From Nocardia sp. BMG111209 (GTDB lineage: Bacteria > Actinomycetota > Actinomycetes > Mycobacteriales > Mycobacteriaceae): a DNA stretch of 64,000 bases. Under the pieces are notes generated by a model, which was not told the DNA's origin, made no database searches, and saw only the letters and a program-made list of their open reading frames with translations. Position numbers and translations under genes: made by a program. The DNA lies in NCBI RefSeq assembly GCF_000381925.1, contig NZ_KB907307.1:4278001-4342000 (forward strand), read 5' to 3'. This document shows positions 15,760 to 26,892 of the stretch, one piece after another. Within the stretch, counting starts at the first letter, position 1; every line of letters starts with the position of its first letter.

Positions 15760-16599
15760 GAAGTCGTGCGTTCGATATGGCGAACACTGGATCGGGGTGA
15801 TCTCACCGGTATCGCCGCCGTCTGCCTGGCGGTGGGGATGATCGGCGTGTCCTACGGCGCCACGGCCGTCACGTCCGGTCTGCCGTTCTGGCTGCCGCTG
15901 GTGCTCAGCGTGCTGGTGCTGGCGGGCGGTTCGGAGTTGCTGTTCATCGGCATCGTGGCCGCCGGGGGCAGTGTGATCGCGGCCGTACTCGCCGGTCTGC
16001 TGGTCAATGCGCGGCATCTGCCGTACGGGCTGTCGTTGCCCGATGTGGTGGGCACCGGCCGGCGACGGCTGCTCGGGACCCACATCATGAACGACGAGGC
16101 GGTCGCGGTGGCGCTGGCCCAGCCCGACCCGGATCGGCGGCGGGCGGCGTACTGGATGTGCGGGCTCGGGGTGCTGCTGGTCTGGCCACTGGGAGCATTG
16201 CTCGGCGTCGCCATCGGCGCCGCGGTTCCGGACCCGGACGCGTTCGGGCTGGACGCCGTTTTCCCCGCGGTGCTGGTGGCGCTGGTTCTTCCGGCGATCC
16301 GCGGCGACCGTGCCACGCGATGGCCGGCGCTGCTCGGGGCCGCCGTCGCGGCGGCCACCGTTCCGCTGCTGACCGCCGGACTGCCGGTGCTGGTGGCGTT
16401 GCCGATCGCGCTGGTGGTCGCGGTGGCGCTCACCCGCAACCCGGCCCCGGGCCGAGCGGAGGCGGCGCCGGAGGATCGGTGCAATGAAAGATGTTCGGCC
16501 GCAGGTGAATCCGTGCCTGCCGAGGTCGACGGACAGCGGGAGACGCTCGCGCACAACACCGTTCCCGGCACTGGATCGGGCATCGGCGGCGGCGAATGA
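15748..16599 (+). CDS. azlC: AzlC-family branched-chain amino acid exporter, large subunit
   Basis: Polytopic inner-membrane protein of 283 aa that, with AzlD, exports branched-chain amino acids or analogues. Family features visible are the hydrophobic helices from residue 20 onwards, GSELLFIGIVAAGGS and LLVNARHLPYGLSL, the conserved AzlC segment, then THIMNDEAVAVAL. The last 45 residues are hydrophilic and atypical. Start options are TTG 15730, ATG 15748 and GTG 15766. ATG is given, but a promoter-like sequence overlaps it. The TGA overlaps the azlD ATG (ATGA), so the two are coupled. Confidence 0.88.
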   Translation: MFIIEVVRSIWRTLDRGDLTGIAAVCLAVGMIGVSYGATAVTSGLPFWLPLVLSVLVLAGGSELLFIGIVAAGGSVIAAVLAGLLVNARHLPYGLSLPDVVGTGRRRLLGTHIMNDEAVAVALAQPDPDRRRAAYWMCGLGVLLVWPLGALLGVAIGAAVPDPDAFGLDAVFPAVLVALVLPAIRGDRATRWPALLGAAVAAATVPLLTAGLPVLVALPIALVVAVALTRNPAPGRAEAAPEDRCNERCSAAGESVPAEVDGQRETLAHNTVPGTGSGIGGGE

Positions 16600-16913
16600 A
16601 CGGGCCGGTGGTCGCCGGGGTGGCCGCGCTCTCGATGGGGACGTACCTCATTCGGTTCGCGGGGCCGATGGCGCGGCGGCGCATGAGTGTTCCGGCGCGG
16701 GTCACGCGACTGCTGGAGATCGGCTCGGTCGTGCTGCTGACGGCCCTGGCCGCGACCCTGATCGTGCCGGCGGGCGGGCATCGGGCCGGATTCGCCCTTC
16801 CCGCGGGTGTTCTGGTCGCCGGTGTACTGGCGTGGCGGCGGGTGCCACTGATCGTGGTCGTACTCGCCGCGGCCGCAACGACTGCGCTGCTTCGCATCTG
16901 CGGAGTGCCCTGA
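16596..16913 (+). CDS. azlD: AzlD-family branched-chain amino acid exporter, small subunit
   Basis: Small membrane protein of 105 aa with three to four predicted helices (VAGVAALSMGTYLIRFAG, VVLLTALAATLIVP, FALPAGVLVAGVLAW, VPLIVVVLAAAATTALL). The opening ALSMGTYLIRFAGP is typical of AzlD/YgaH-type proteins, which function only together with AzlC. The ATG overlaps the azlC stop codon, so expression is coupled. Confidence 0.87.
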   Translation: MNGPVVAGVAALSMGTYLIRFAGPMARRRMSVPARVTRLLEIGSVVLLTALAATLIVPAGGHRAGFALPAGVLVAGVLAWRRVPLIVVVLAAAATTALLRICGVP

Positions 16914-17054
16914 GGCCGACGCGGACGACCGCCGGAGGAACACGGGAACGACCGACCCGGGCCGCGGCCGTGGAGATGGACCACAGCGAGTGGCTGTCGG
17001 AGCCCGGACACGGGTCGTTGCCGGACCGGCGCCGATGGAATCGGTTGCCGGAGG

Positions 17055-17729
17055 CTAACTGAGGACGCGCAGGGAGGGGCCGGCACCGGCGCGGCGGCGG
17101 GCCACCGAACCGTAGCGGGCGTCCAGGCGCAGCCACGCGGTGGTGGATCGGACCCGGACGATCTCGTCGGCCGGGATCCGGCGGGAATCGGTGCGGTCGC
17201 CACCGTGCGGGATGAAATCCATGGCGGTGAGGGCGAAGACGACGCGCATCGGCACCTCGACCCGATCCTCACCGTTGGTGACGGTGAGGACCATCTGATC
17301 GAGCAGTGACGCGGGCGGCCCGTGACCGCCCGCGTGCTCTGCCGCCACCTCCGCACCGCGCTCGGCCAATTCGATCAGGCTGCGGGCCGGCACATCCTCG
17401 ACGTGCGCGAAACCCGACACCGGCGGCAGTGAGGTCCGCCAGGCCGAATCCATCGAATAGCCCAGGTCGATCGGGGCGCCCGCGGCCGGGCCGGACAAAC
17501 TCGACAGCAGGACGTCGCCGGCGACGGTGATGTCGTCCGGCGCCAGCTCACCCACCACGGTCCGGACCGCGAGAACCTCGAAACCGGTTGCCGCCCAAGC
17601 GGAGACATAATGCTCTCCGCGACGGCGGAGGCGGATCACCGCCGCGGGATCCAGCCGCACCGCGTGACCGGCGAAGGTGGCCAGATTCTCCCGTTCGGCG
17701 GGGTCGTGCACAGACAGGGTGGGTGTCAC
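17055..17729 (-). CDS. Conserved actinobacterial protein, Rv2474c-like
   Basis: Cytoplasmic protein of 224 aa without an assigned function. It occupies the position of Rv2474c, beside the thioesterase Rv2475c. Visible features are an N-terminal DPAERENLATFAGHAVRLDPAAVIRLRRRGE, which resembles a nucleic-acid or ligand-binding half-domain, a central DVLLSSLSGP and a C-terminal MRVVFALTAMDFIPHGGD. I see no catalytic motif and no membrane segment. GTG at 17729 shares one base with the TAG stop of the upstream thioesterase gene, so translational coupling is likely. The much longer open frame upstream is a shadow of that gene. Confidence 0.75.
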   Translation of the reverse strand: MTPTLSVHDPAERENLATFAGHAVRLDPAAVIRLRRRGEHYVSAWAATGFEVLAVRTVVGELAPDDITVAGDVLLSSLSGPAAGAPIDLGYSMDSAWRTSLPPVSGFAHVEDVPARSLIELAERGAEVAAEHAGGHGPPASLLDQMVLTVTNGEDRVEVPMRVVFALTAMDFIPHGGDRTDSRRIPADEIVRVRSTTAWLRLDARYGSVARRRAGAGPSLRVLS

Positions 17730-18199
17730 TACACCTTCCACAACGACAGATAATCCCGCTCCGGAACCGTGAGCCGGCGCAACCGCTGGGTATCGATGTC
17801 GAAGGCCGCCAGCTGCGTGGTGGCGATCACCGCGGCCGGCGAATCCGGCGCGGCATCGTTGGCGCGCACCTCGTAACCGATCGTGAAGTCGACGGCGCGC
17901 AGCTTCTCCACCCACATCGCGATGTCCAGCGGGGTGTCGCGGTGCCGGAGCTGGCCGCGGTAGCGGACGTGCAGATCGGTGAGCACACAGCCGGACCGCA
18001 GACCGGCGGTCGGGCGATCGTCCTCGAACAGCCAGGGAATTCGCGCCTCCTCCAGCAGCGTCACCATGCGGGCATGGTTGATGTGCTGGAACACATCCAT
18101 ATCCGACCAGCGGACCTCGACCTTGGCGTGGTATCGCTGGGGCAGCAGGGCAGTGCTCGCCACGTGTCCGTTCGTCACCGGAGCACCGACATTCGACAT
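17729..18199 (-). CDS. Acyl-CoA thioesterase (4HBT hotdog fold), Rv2475c-like
   Basis: Hotdog-fold thioesterase of 156 aa expected to hydrolyse an acyl-CoA. The 4-hydroxybenzoyl-CoA thioesterase signature is at about 27-50: VEVRWSDMDVFQHINHARMVTLLEEAR, with the catalytic Asp in SDMD. The central strand segment GCVLTDLHVRYRGQLRHRD follows. It corresponds to Rv2475c by motif and position. The acyl chain specificity is not readable. It lies 165 bases downstream of the GDH stop, behind a terminator, so it may have its own promoter. Confidence 0.9.
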   Translation of the reverse strand: MSNVGAPVTNGHVASTALLPQRYHAKVEVRWSDMDVFQHINHARMVTLLEEARIPWLFEDDRPTAGLRSGCVLTDLHVRYRGQLRHRDTPLDIAMWVEKLRAVDFTIGYEVRANDAAPDSPAAVIATTQLAAFDIDTQRLRRLTVPERDYLSLWKV

Positions 18200-18301
18200 G
18201 CGTTACCTCCCATGAAATCACCGCCCCGCTCGACAATTCGCGGTTCGTGCCACAGTGCACAGGAAACGGCACACGCCGACGGTCCCGGCGGGGCAGTGGC
18301 C

Positions 18302-18351
18302 GGAAACCTTCCTACGGCTCACCAGTATGGCGGTGGCGCAGGAAGGTTTCC
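18302..18351 (-). terminator. Hairpin terminator after the NAD-GDH gene
   Basis: Perfect 12-bp stem GGAAACCTTCCT (18302-18313) and AGGAAGGTTTCC (18340-18351) with a 26-base loop. It starts 13 bases after the stop of the giant GDH gene on the minus strand. Confidence 0.75.
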
Positions 18352-18364
18352 CGTGGGGGTGAGG

Positions 18365-21300
18365 TCAGCGCGGTACCTCGGACTGCGCACCCACACCGCT
18401 GACCATGCTGCGCACCTGCCGCGCGGCCACCGAGAGCGTCGCCAAATCGTGTGTGCCGGACTCGAAGAGCTCCGACAGCGCCGCGCGGGCACGGCCGAGC
18501 CGGGACTGGTTCTTCGACTCCCAGTACGCGATCTTCTCCTCCGCCGTCTCCTCCGGATCGCCACCGGAGAGCACGTCGAGGGTGAGCGAGCGCAGCGACC
18601 CGTACATGTCGTCGCGCAGCGCGAGCCGGGCCAGCGAATGCCACCGGTCGCCGCGTTCCAGATGACTGACCGCGGCCAGCAGCCAGTCGATCTTGAGGTG
18701 CTCGTTGAGCGCGTAGTACAGCGCGCCCACCTCTTCGCCGCTGCGGTCGGTGATGTCGGCGATATCGATCACGTCCAGCAGCGAGAACAGGTTGAGCAGC
18801 CCGAACACCTCGATCGCCAGATCCGCCGGGGCGCCTTGGGCGATCAGTTCCGCGGACTGCTGCTGGAGGCTGTCGATATGGTGGCCGCGCAGCCAGCCCG
18901 GCACCTTCGGCGCCAGTTCGGCGACCTTGCCCGCGTACCGGTGGATCTCGGCACCGACCGCGACCGGCTGCGGCCGGTTGGACAGCAGCCAGCGCGAGGC
19001 CCGGTCCAGGGTCCGCTTGGTCTCCAGTTCCAGTTCGTCCTTGACCTTGGTGGGTGCCGAGGTCTCGCGGATCCGGTCCCAGACCGCGGACAGGTCGAAG
19101 ATGGTGGTGGCGGCCGCGAAGGCGCGCACGGCATCCGATCCGGTGGCGCCGATCTCCTCACCGAGCCGGAAGGCGTAGGTGATGCCGCCGTAGTCGACCA
19201 TCTCGTTGACCATCATGGTGGCCAGGATCTCCCGGCGCAGGCGATGCTTCTTGATCGCGGCGGCGAACCGGTCGCGCAGTGGCGTCGGGAAGTACCACGG
19301 CAGCCGGGCCGCGAAGTAGGCGCTGTCGGGCAGGTCGCCGTCGAGCAGATCCGACTTCAGCGCCAGCTTCACATGCGCCATCAGATTCGACAGCTCCGGC
19401 GAGGTGAGGCCGGCCCCGGCGTCGAGACGCTGCTGCATGTCGGCGTCCGAAGGCAGGGCCTCCAGTTCCCGGTCGAGTCCGCGCCGGGTCACCAGATCGT
19501 CGATCAGCCGCATGTGCACGTTCAGCATCCGGGGCGCCTCGGTGCGGGCCATACCCATCAGGAAGTTCTGCGAAATATTGTCCGCGAGAACGAGTTCCGA
19601 CACCTCGTCGGTCATCGATGCCAGCAGTGCGTTGCGCTCGGCGGCGGGCAGCTCACCCGACGACACGACCGTGTCCAACAGCACCTTGATGTTGACCTCG
19701 TGGTCGGAGCAGTCGACACCGGCGGAATTGTCCAGAGCGTCGGTGTTGCACTTACCGCCGTGCGCGCAGAACTCGATGCGGCCCAGGGCCGTGACGCCGA
19801 GGTTGCCGCCCTCGCCGATGACCCGCACCCGCAGTTGATCGGCGTTCACCCGGACCGCGTCGTTGGACTTGTCGCCCACCTCGGCGTTGGTCTCGCCGTG
19901 CGCCTTGATGTAGGTGCCGATACCGCCGTTCCACAGGAGGTCGACCGGGGAGTGCAGGATGGCGCGGATAAGTTCCGGCGGGGACAGCGATTCGGTGTCC
20001 GCGGCCAGTCCCAGCGCCTCGCACATCTGGGGACTGACGGGCACCGATTTGACCGTCCGATCCCAGACGCCGCCACCGGGGCTGATCAGGGACGTGTCGT
20101 AATCGGCCCACGAGGACCGCGGCAACTCGAACATCCGCTGCCGCTCCCGGAACGAACTCGCCGCCACCGGATCCGGATCCACAAAAATATGCCGATGATC
20201 GAACGCCGCCACCAGACGGATGTGCTCCGACAACAACATGCCGTTACCGAACACGTCGCCCGACATGTCCCCCACACCCACCACCGAGAAATCCTCGGAC
20301 TGGGTATCCACACCCAACTCCGCGAAATGCCGCTTCACACTCTCCCACGCACCACGCGCGGTGATCCCCATCGCCTTGTGGTCATACCCCACCGAACCAC
20401 CCGACGCGAACGCATCACCGAGCCAGAAACCGTACTGCCCCGCAACATCATTGGCGATATCCGAGAACGTCGCCGTGCCCTTGTCCGCCGCCACCACCAG
20501 ATAGGTGTCGTCGCCGTCGCGGCGCACCACCCGTGCCGGCGGCACGACCCGGCCGGTGGGCCGGTCCACATTGTCGGTGACATCCAGCAGGCCCGAGATC
20601 AGCGTCCGGTAGCAGGCGACGCCCTCGGCTTGCAGCGCTTGCCGATCGGCGACCGGATCACCGGTCGGCGCAGGGGGCTGCTTCACCACGAAACCACCCT
20701 TCGCACCCACCGGCACGATCACCGCATTCTTCACCGCCTGCGCCTTCACCAAACCCAGAATCTCCGTCCGGAAATCCTCCAACCGATCCGACCACCGCAA
20801 CCCACCACGCGCCACCGCACCGAACCGCAGATGCACACCCTCCACCCGCGGCGAATACACGAAAATCTCGAACTGCGGACGCGGACGCGGCAACTCGGCG
20901 ATCTCCTGCGGTTCGACCTTCACCGACAGATAGTCGCGTGAGCGGCCCTCACCGTCGACGACGAAGTAGTTGGTGCGCAGCGTCGCACGCACCAGGCTGA
21001 GCACCGCGCGCAGAATGCGATCGGCGTCCAGGCTCACCACGTCGTCGATACGCGCGCGGACCTCGGTCTCCAGTTCGACCGCACGCTGGGCCGATGCGGC
21101 ATCCGGGTCGAACAGCGCCGCGAACAACTGCACGAAACCGCGCGCGGCATCCGGCGAGCCGAGCAGTACCCGCGCGGTATTCGCCTGACTGTAGGGAAAA
21201 CCGGCCTGCTGCAAGTACTTCGAGTACGCACGCAGGATCGACACCGACCGCCACGGCAGTTCGGCGCGCAGCACCAGTTCGTTGAGCGCGTCGGCCTCGG

Positions 21301-23269
21301 CCCGGCCGTACCACAGCGCCTCGAACGCCGCGGTGAACCGCTCCCGCAGCCCGCGCTCGCGCGCGTCGAGCAGGGCGAGCCGGTCGGCGGTCTCCACCAA
21401 CTCGGAATCCATGTCCCGATCCAGCGAGGCGCGCAGCAGATCCGGCCGGGCCTGCAGGCCGAAATCGTAGATCCAGAACTCGTTTCCGTCGGCGAGCTGC
21501 AGGTGGTACGGCCGCTCGTCGACCACCTCCACGCCGAGACTCTGCAACAGCGGCAGCACCTGGCTCAGCGAGATACCGGTGCCGATGTAGAGGGTGAACC
21601 GCCACGAGCCCGGCGCCGATCCGACCCGGCGATACAGGTGCTGATGGATGCCGTCGTCGCCCAGCCGCTCCAGCCGGACGATGTCGGCCAGCGCCCGGAC
21701 CGGTTCGAAGTCCTGCTTGTACGCCTCCGGGAAGGCATCCGAATAGCGTTGCACGACAGCGGGATCCAGGACCGCGGAGGTGGCCGCCTCGTCGCGCAGG
21801 CGATCGTCCCAGGTGTGTGTGGCCTCGGCCAGCAGCGTCTGGATGCGCAGCCGGTTCTCCTCCGAGGTGTCCACCGTCGCACCCGGACCGGGCATCCGGA
21901 CGGTGAAATACACACTGGCCAGGTCGCTTTCGGACACACGGGCCGAGTACTCGATGGACACGCCACCGAACTCGCGCACCAGGATGTCCTGCATCTCCAG
22001 CCGCGCCCGGGTGGTGTAGCGGTCACGCGGCAGATACACCATGCAGGCCACGAAGCGGCCGTAGGAATCCGAGCGCAGGAACAGCCGCACCTGGCGGCGC
22101 ATGCTCACGTTGAGGACCGCACCGGCGGTGCGGCGCAGGGTTTCCACATCGGAGGAGAACAGTTCGGCGCGCGGGAAGGACTGGATCACCTCCAGCATCG
22201 CCTGACCGGAGAAGGAGTCCAGGTCGAACCCGCTCTGCTCGATCACGGTGCGCACCCGGCGCTCGACGACCGGGATCTCCAGGACGTTCTCGTGCAGCGC
22301 GGTGACGGTGAACACGCCGACGAACAGATGCTCGCCGACGATGGCGCCGGACGGATCGGATTCGGCCACCCCGACGAAGTACGGATACACCGTCCGGTGC
22401 ACGGTCGAGGGCACCAGGCCCTGCGTCAGGGTCAGCAGCGGACGCTCGCCGCCGTTGACCGGGACCTCGAAGTCGGTGCCACGGCCCTGGTCCGGGCGCA
22501 GCACGCCCAGGCAACTGTCCGGTACCACAACGGATTTCGCCGGCCCGCCCGGTGCGGCGCGATGGAATCTGGCATAACCGAGCACCGTGAAGTGCCCGTC
22601 GGCCAGCCAGCGCAGCAGATTCGCGCAGTCGGTCAGGTCGTCCGGCGGGAACGGGGGTGCGCCGGCGTCGGCGGCGGCGTCCAGCAGCCCGATGAGCCGC
22701 TCCTGCACGGTCCGCATCGCCTCGGTGTCACCGATCACGCGGCGCACGTCGGACAGCACGTCCGGCAGATCGGATTCGATGCGGGACAACAACTCCGGAC
22801 TCGTGGCCGGATGCAGTTGCACATGCATCCAGGACTCCCGCAGCCCGGTCGCGCCGTTGCCGTCGACCTCGTGCGGCGCCGCCGAGACGAGGTGGCCGTC
22901 GGCGTCACGGGTCACCTCGAAGATCGGATGGATCACCTCGCTCACGCTGACGGCCCGGCGGGCCAGCGCGGCGGTCACGGATTCGACCAGCAGCGGCATG
23001 TCGTCCGTGACGAGTTGCACGGCGGCGCCGAGACCGGTGCCGTCGTCGGGGTGGTACACGCGCATGCGGACCTGCCCCGACCGGCGTTGCATACCTAACT
23101 CGAGGTGTCGTCGGAACACTTCCATCGAATCACCGGTGATGGCACAGTCGAGATCGCCGGCGTCCACATGGCGGAAATACGCCTCCTCCAGGGTGGCGAG
23201 ATCGCCGCGCAAGGGGTCGGGCATACCGGCAACCCATGCGGCTGTGGACAATTCGGACGAGACTGTCAT
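18365..23269 (-). CDS. gdh: NAD-specific glutamate dehydrogenase, large (GDH-180/L180 class)
   Basis: Giant catabolic glutamate dehydrogenase of 1634 aa that converts glutamate to 2-oxoglutarate and ammonium with NAD+. A long N-terminal regulatory part with ACT-like segments (about 60-450) precedes the dehydrogenase core. The core contains RFGAVARGGLRWSDR and VPVGAKGGFVVKQ with the catalytic lysine, then GDMSGDVFGNGML and GGNLGVTALGRIEF in the nucleotide-binding part. A helical C-terminal domain follows. It corresponds to Rv2476c; mycobacterial homologues are controlled by phosphorylated GarA. ATG at 23269 (MTVSSELSTAAW) follows GAGGAG; the 23 residues further upstream in the frame are not family-like. 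A terminator follows it. Confidence 0.95.
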   Translation of the reverse strand: MTVSSELSTAAWVAGMPDPLRGDLATLEEAYFRHVDAGDLDCAITGDSMEVFRRHLELGMQRRSGQVRMRVYHPDDGTGLGAAVQLVTDDMPLLVESVTAALARRAVSVSEVIHPIFEVTRDADGHLVSAAPHEVDGNGATGLRESWMHVQLHPATSPELLSRIESDLPDVLSDVRRVIGDTEAMRTVQERLIGLLDAAADAGAPPFPPDDLTDCANLLRWLADGHFTVLGYARFHRAAPGGPAKSVVVPDSCLGVLRPDQGRGTDFEVPVNGGERPLLTLTQGLVPSTVHRTVYPYFVGVAESDPSGAIVGEHLFVGVFTVTALHENVLEIPVVERRVRTVIEQSGFDLDSFSGQAMLEVIQSFPRAELFSSDVETLRRTAGAVLNVSMRRQVRLFLRSDSYGRFVACMVYLPRDRYTTRARLEMQDILVREFGGVSIEYSARVSESDLASVYFTVRMPGPGATVDTSEENRLRIQTLLAEATHTWDDRLRDEAATSAVLDPAVVQRYSDAFPEAYKQDFEPVRALADIVRLERLGDDGIHQHLYRRVGSAPGSWRFTLYIGTGISLSQVLPLLQSLGVEVVDERPYHLQLADGNEFWIYDFGLQARPDLLRASLDRDMDSELVETADRLALLDARERGLRERFTAAFEALWYGRAEADALNELVLRAELPWRSVSILRAYSKYLQQAGFPYSQANTARVLLGSPDAARGFVQLFAALFDPDAASAQRAVELETEVRARIDDVVSLDADRILRAVLSLVRATLRTNYFVVDGEGRSRDYLSVKVEPQEIAELPRPRPQFEIFVYSPRVEGVHLRFGAVARGGLRWSDRLEDFRTEILGLVKAQAVKNAVIVPVGAKGGFVVKQPPAPTGDPVADRQALQAEGVACYRTLISGLLDVTDNVDRPTGRVVPPARVVRRDGDDTYLVVAADKGTATFSDIANDVAGQYGFWLGDAFASGGSVGYDHKAMGITARGAWESVKRHFAELGVDTQSEDFSVVGVGDMSGDVFGNGMLLSEHIRLVAAFDHRHIFVDPDPVAASSFRERQRMFELPRSSWADYDTSLISPGGGVWDRTVKSVPVSPQMCEALGLAADTESLSPPELIRAILHSPVDLLWNGGIGTYIKAHGETNAEVGDKSNDAVRVNADQLRVRVIGEGGNLGVTALGRIEFCAHGGKCNTDALDNSAGVDCSDHEVNIKVLLDTVVSSGELPAAERNALLASMTDEVSELVLADNISQNFLMGMARTEAPRMLNVHMRLIDDLVTRRGLDRELEALPSDADMQQRLDAGAGLTSPELSNLMAHVKLALKSDLLDGDLPDSAYFAARLPWYFPTPLRDRFAAAIKKHRLRREILATMMVNEMVDYGGITYAFRLGEEIGATGSDAVRAFAAATTIFDLSAVWDRIRETSAPTKVKDELELETKRTLDRASRWLLSNRPQPVAVGAEIHRYAGKVAELAPKVPGWLRGHHIDSLQQQSAELIAQGAPADLAIEVFGLLNLFSLLDVIDIADITDRSGEEVGALYYALNEHLKIDWLLAAVSHLERGDRWHSLARLALRDDMYGSLRSLTLDVLSGGDPEETAEEKIAYWESKNQSRLGRARAALSELFESGTHDLATLSVAARQVRSMVSGVGAQSEVPR

Positions 23270-23606
23270 TCTTCGCCAGCTCCTCGGACTCGGTTCCGTA
23301 ACAAAGTGACGCCGGGGTCGAGAGTAGCTGTGCGACACGGCAGGCGGAGTGGATTCTTTCCAAAGCTGGGGTGTCGTTCAGTTATCAAGACGGACCGGTC
23401 GGTACGACCTCACCCACGCACTACCCGAAATACCAGGTAGCGAGCGACAAACGTTGCGCCGATACGACTTTGGCGCACGTCCGACATATGACGAACAACA
23501 CAATTCGCCTGATGGTAACCGGCCGATAACCGGTTTGCTGCCAGGTAATCGAAGGGGCCGTTCCGGAGCGTGTCGGCGCTCCGGAACGGTCCGAACCCCC
23601 GGACGA
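23270..23606. other. Intergenic region between ABC-F gene and GDH gene
   Basis: No gene is seen. The right end holds the terminator of the ABC-F gene (23558-23589). The rest, 23270-23557, is the presumed promoter region of the GDH gene and is richer in A and T than its surroundings. I see no convincing palindromic operator in it. Confidence 0.5.
23558..23589 (-). terminator. Hairpin terminator after the ABC-F gene
   Basis: Perfect 13-bp stem CCGTTCCGGAGCG (23558-23570) and CGCTCCGGAACGG (23577-23589) with a 6-base loop. It is 17 bases beyond the stop of the minus-strand ABC-F gene. Confidence 0.82.
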
Positions 23607-25283
<1,677 letters not shown>

Positions 25284-25360
25284 GTTCGAAAGCCTATCCG
25301 TGTCGGGATGTGGGTGAAGAGGCGGAGCCACCGCCTCCCGCCCAGCGGAAAAATACCTGG

Positions 25361-25804
25361 TTATCGGGCTTCTACCGGGGCCTCGGCGGGCGGGCCGGGC
25401 GGGCTCGGCTCCGCCACGGACGGCCCCGGGAGGTGACCGACGGGACTGCGACGACGAACCGTCGCGCGGCACCGGCTCAGGTCCGGGCCGAGCGCGGAGG
25501 CCCGCATCTCCAGATCGTGGCGCTCCACGCCGTCCTTGGTGCGGTACTCGTGCGACCGGAGCTGACCGTACGCGATGATCGGATCGCCCCGGCGGATCGA
25601 TCCGTCCACCCCCTCGCCGAGCCGCCGCCAGCAGTTCACGGTGAGATACAGAGTGCCGTTGTCCACCCATTGCCCGCTGATGCGATCGAGCCGACGGGAG
25701 TTGCTGGCCATCCGGAACGTGACCACCTGATCCCCACCAGGCAGCGTACGCCGCACCGGATGCGTCACCACATTGCCGACGATGACCGTGTTCGCCTCGT
25801 ACAT
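25361..25804 (-). CDS. ssb: Single-stranded DNA-binding protein (paralogue, Rv2478c-like)
   Basis: OB-fold ssDNA-binding protein of 147 aa. The core starts MYEANTVIVGNVVTHPVRR and includes VVTFRMASNSRRLD, LYLTVNCWRRLGE and GDPIIAYGQLRSHEYRTKDG. The C-terminus is proline-rich and ends PVEAR, lacking the acidic DDDIPF-type tip used by replicative SSB to recruit partners, so this is an accessory paralogue like Rv2478c. It is followed after 77 bases by ettA, the same order as in mycobacteria. ATG at 25804 is the natural start. Confidence 0.9.
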   Translation of the reverse strand: MYEANTVIVGNVVTHPVRRTLPGGDQVVTFRMASNSRRLDRISGQWVDNGTLYLTVNCWRRLGEGVDGSIRRGDPIIAYGQLRSHEYRTKDGVERHDLEMRASALGPDLSRCRATVRRRSPVGHLPGPSVAEPSPPGPPAEAPVEAR

Positions 25805-25935
25805 GACTCCACCCCTCGACCGATGCGCTGTGACCAGGACTCCTCCAGCCTGCCCAGCGGCACCGGCCCGCACCAGGCCGGATCGCAGAATGTGGATGAA
25901 AATTCGAATGTGGACACCGGATGTTCCGGACCGGT

Positions 25936-26892
25936 CTACAGCGTGCCGAGATCGGTGTTCGCCCCGCACAGCACGATGACCGGCCGCTCCCCCGGCTCGG
26001 GTACGTACGCGCCGGTCTGCAGCGCCGCGAGCGCCGCGGCACCCGCCGGTTCCACCACGATCCGGAATTCGCGCCACAGATATTCGCGGGCCATCGCGAT
26101 CGCGTCGTCGGCGACCAGCGTCGAGGTGATGCGGTAGCGCTGCGCGATCTCGAAGGCGATGTTGCCGATCCGGGTGGCGCCCAGCGCGTCGGCCGCGATG
26201 CTCGACACCTGCACGTCCACCGGCCGCCCGGCGGCCAGTGCGGCGTGCAGGGTCGGCGCGCCCTTCGGCTCCACCCCGACCACCCGGCCGCGCAGGCCCA
26301 GCGCCGCGGCGATCCCGGCGGCCAGCCCGCCACCACCCACGGCCACCAGCACCGGCGGCCGGCCGCGCACCTGATTCTCGATCTCGAGCCCCACCACCCC
26401 GGCGCCCGCGACCACCGCCGGCAGGTCGTAGGCGTGCAACTGCAACGCCCCGCGCTCGACCGCCACCTCGGTGGCGCGCCGGAACGCCTCGGCGTAGTTC
26501 GTGCCGAACCACTGCACTTCCGCGCCGTTGGCCCACATGGCGGCCACCTTGGTGTGCGGCGCCGATTCGGGCACCACCACCGTGCAGGGCCGCTGCTGCA
26601 TCGCGCAGGCCAGTGCGGCGGCGATCCCGGCGTTGCCGCCGGAGGCGATCACCACCGGCCGCTGGTCGTCGCGCGCCTCCAGCAGGGCGTTGAGGCTGCC
26701 GCGCACCTTGAAGGTGCCGCCGTGCTGCAGATATTCGAGTTTGAAGGTCACCGGCAGCGGTCCGTGCGGACCGACCACCTCGGTATGGAACACCGGCGTC
26801 ACGCGCATCCGGCGGCCCAGCCGCAGCCGGGCGGCCCGGACATCGGAACGGTAGAGCCGCTTCACCTTCGGCTCGGCGGCCGCATCGGTCAC
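25936..26892 (-). CDS. PLP-dependent threonine/serine dehydratase family enzyme
   Basis: Fold-type II PLP enzyme of 318 aa. The cofactor lysine is in GGTFKVRGSLNAL, followed by ASGGNAGIAAALA (the S-G-G-N-x-G substrate loop), the phosphate-binding glycine loop VAVGGGGLAAG, and LCGANTD near the end. Homologues are threonine ammonia-lyases, serine dehydratases or hydroxyectoine-utilisation EutB. Specificity cannot be fixed, and there is no ACT regulatory domain. The GTG start overlaps the stop of the CopD/CtaG gene (GTGA), so the two are co-transcribed and coupled. Confidence 0.9.
   Translation of the reverse strand: MTDAAAEPKVKRLYRSDVRAARLRLGRRMRVTPVFHTEVVGPHGPLPVTFKLEYLQHGGTFKVRGSLNALLEARDDQRPVVIASGGNAGIAAALACAMQQRPCTVVVPESAPHTKVAAMWANGAEVQWFGTNYAEAFRRATEVAVERGALQLHAYDLPAVVAGAGVVGLEIENQVRGRPPVLVAVGGGGLAAGIAAALGLRGRVVGVEPKGAPTLHAALAAGRPVDVQVSSIAADALGATRIGNIAFEIAQRYRITSTLVADDAIAMAREYLWREFRIVVEPAGAAALAALQTGAYVPEPGERPVIVLCGANTDLGTL

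Noticed and set aside
15691-16554. Upstream extension of the XRE-cupin frame
   Set aside because: It is the complement of azlC and azlC's tail. The XRE protein begins recognisably at 15690.
16976-17062. A 28-codon ORF (MDHSEWLSEPG...) between azlD and the Rv2474c-like gene
   Set aside because: There is no clear ribosome-binding site or partner, and it is too short to support from sequence alone.
17588-20941. Plus-strand open frame of 1117 codons
   Set aside because: It is the antisense shadow of the NAD-GDH gene. Its product is Arg/Gly/His-rich with no motif, while the minus strand has clear GDH signatures.
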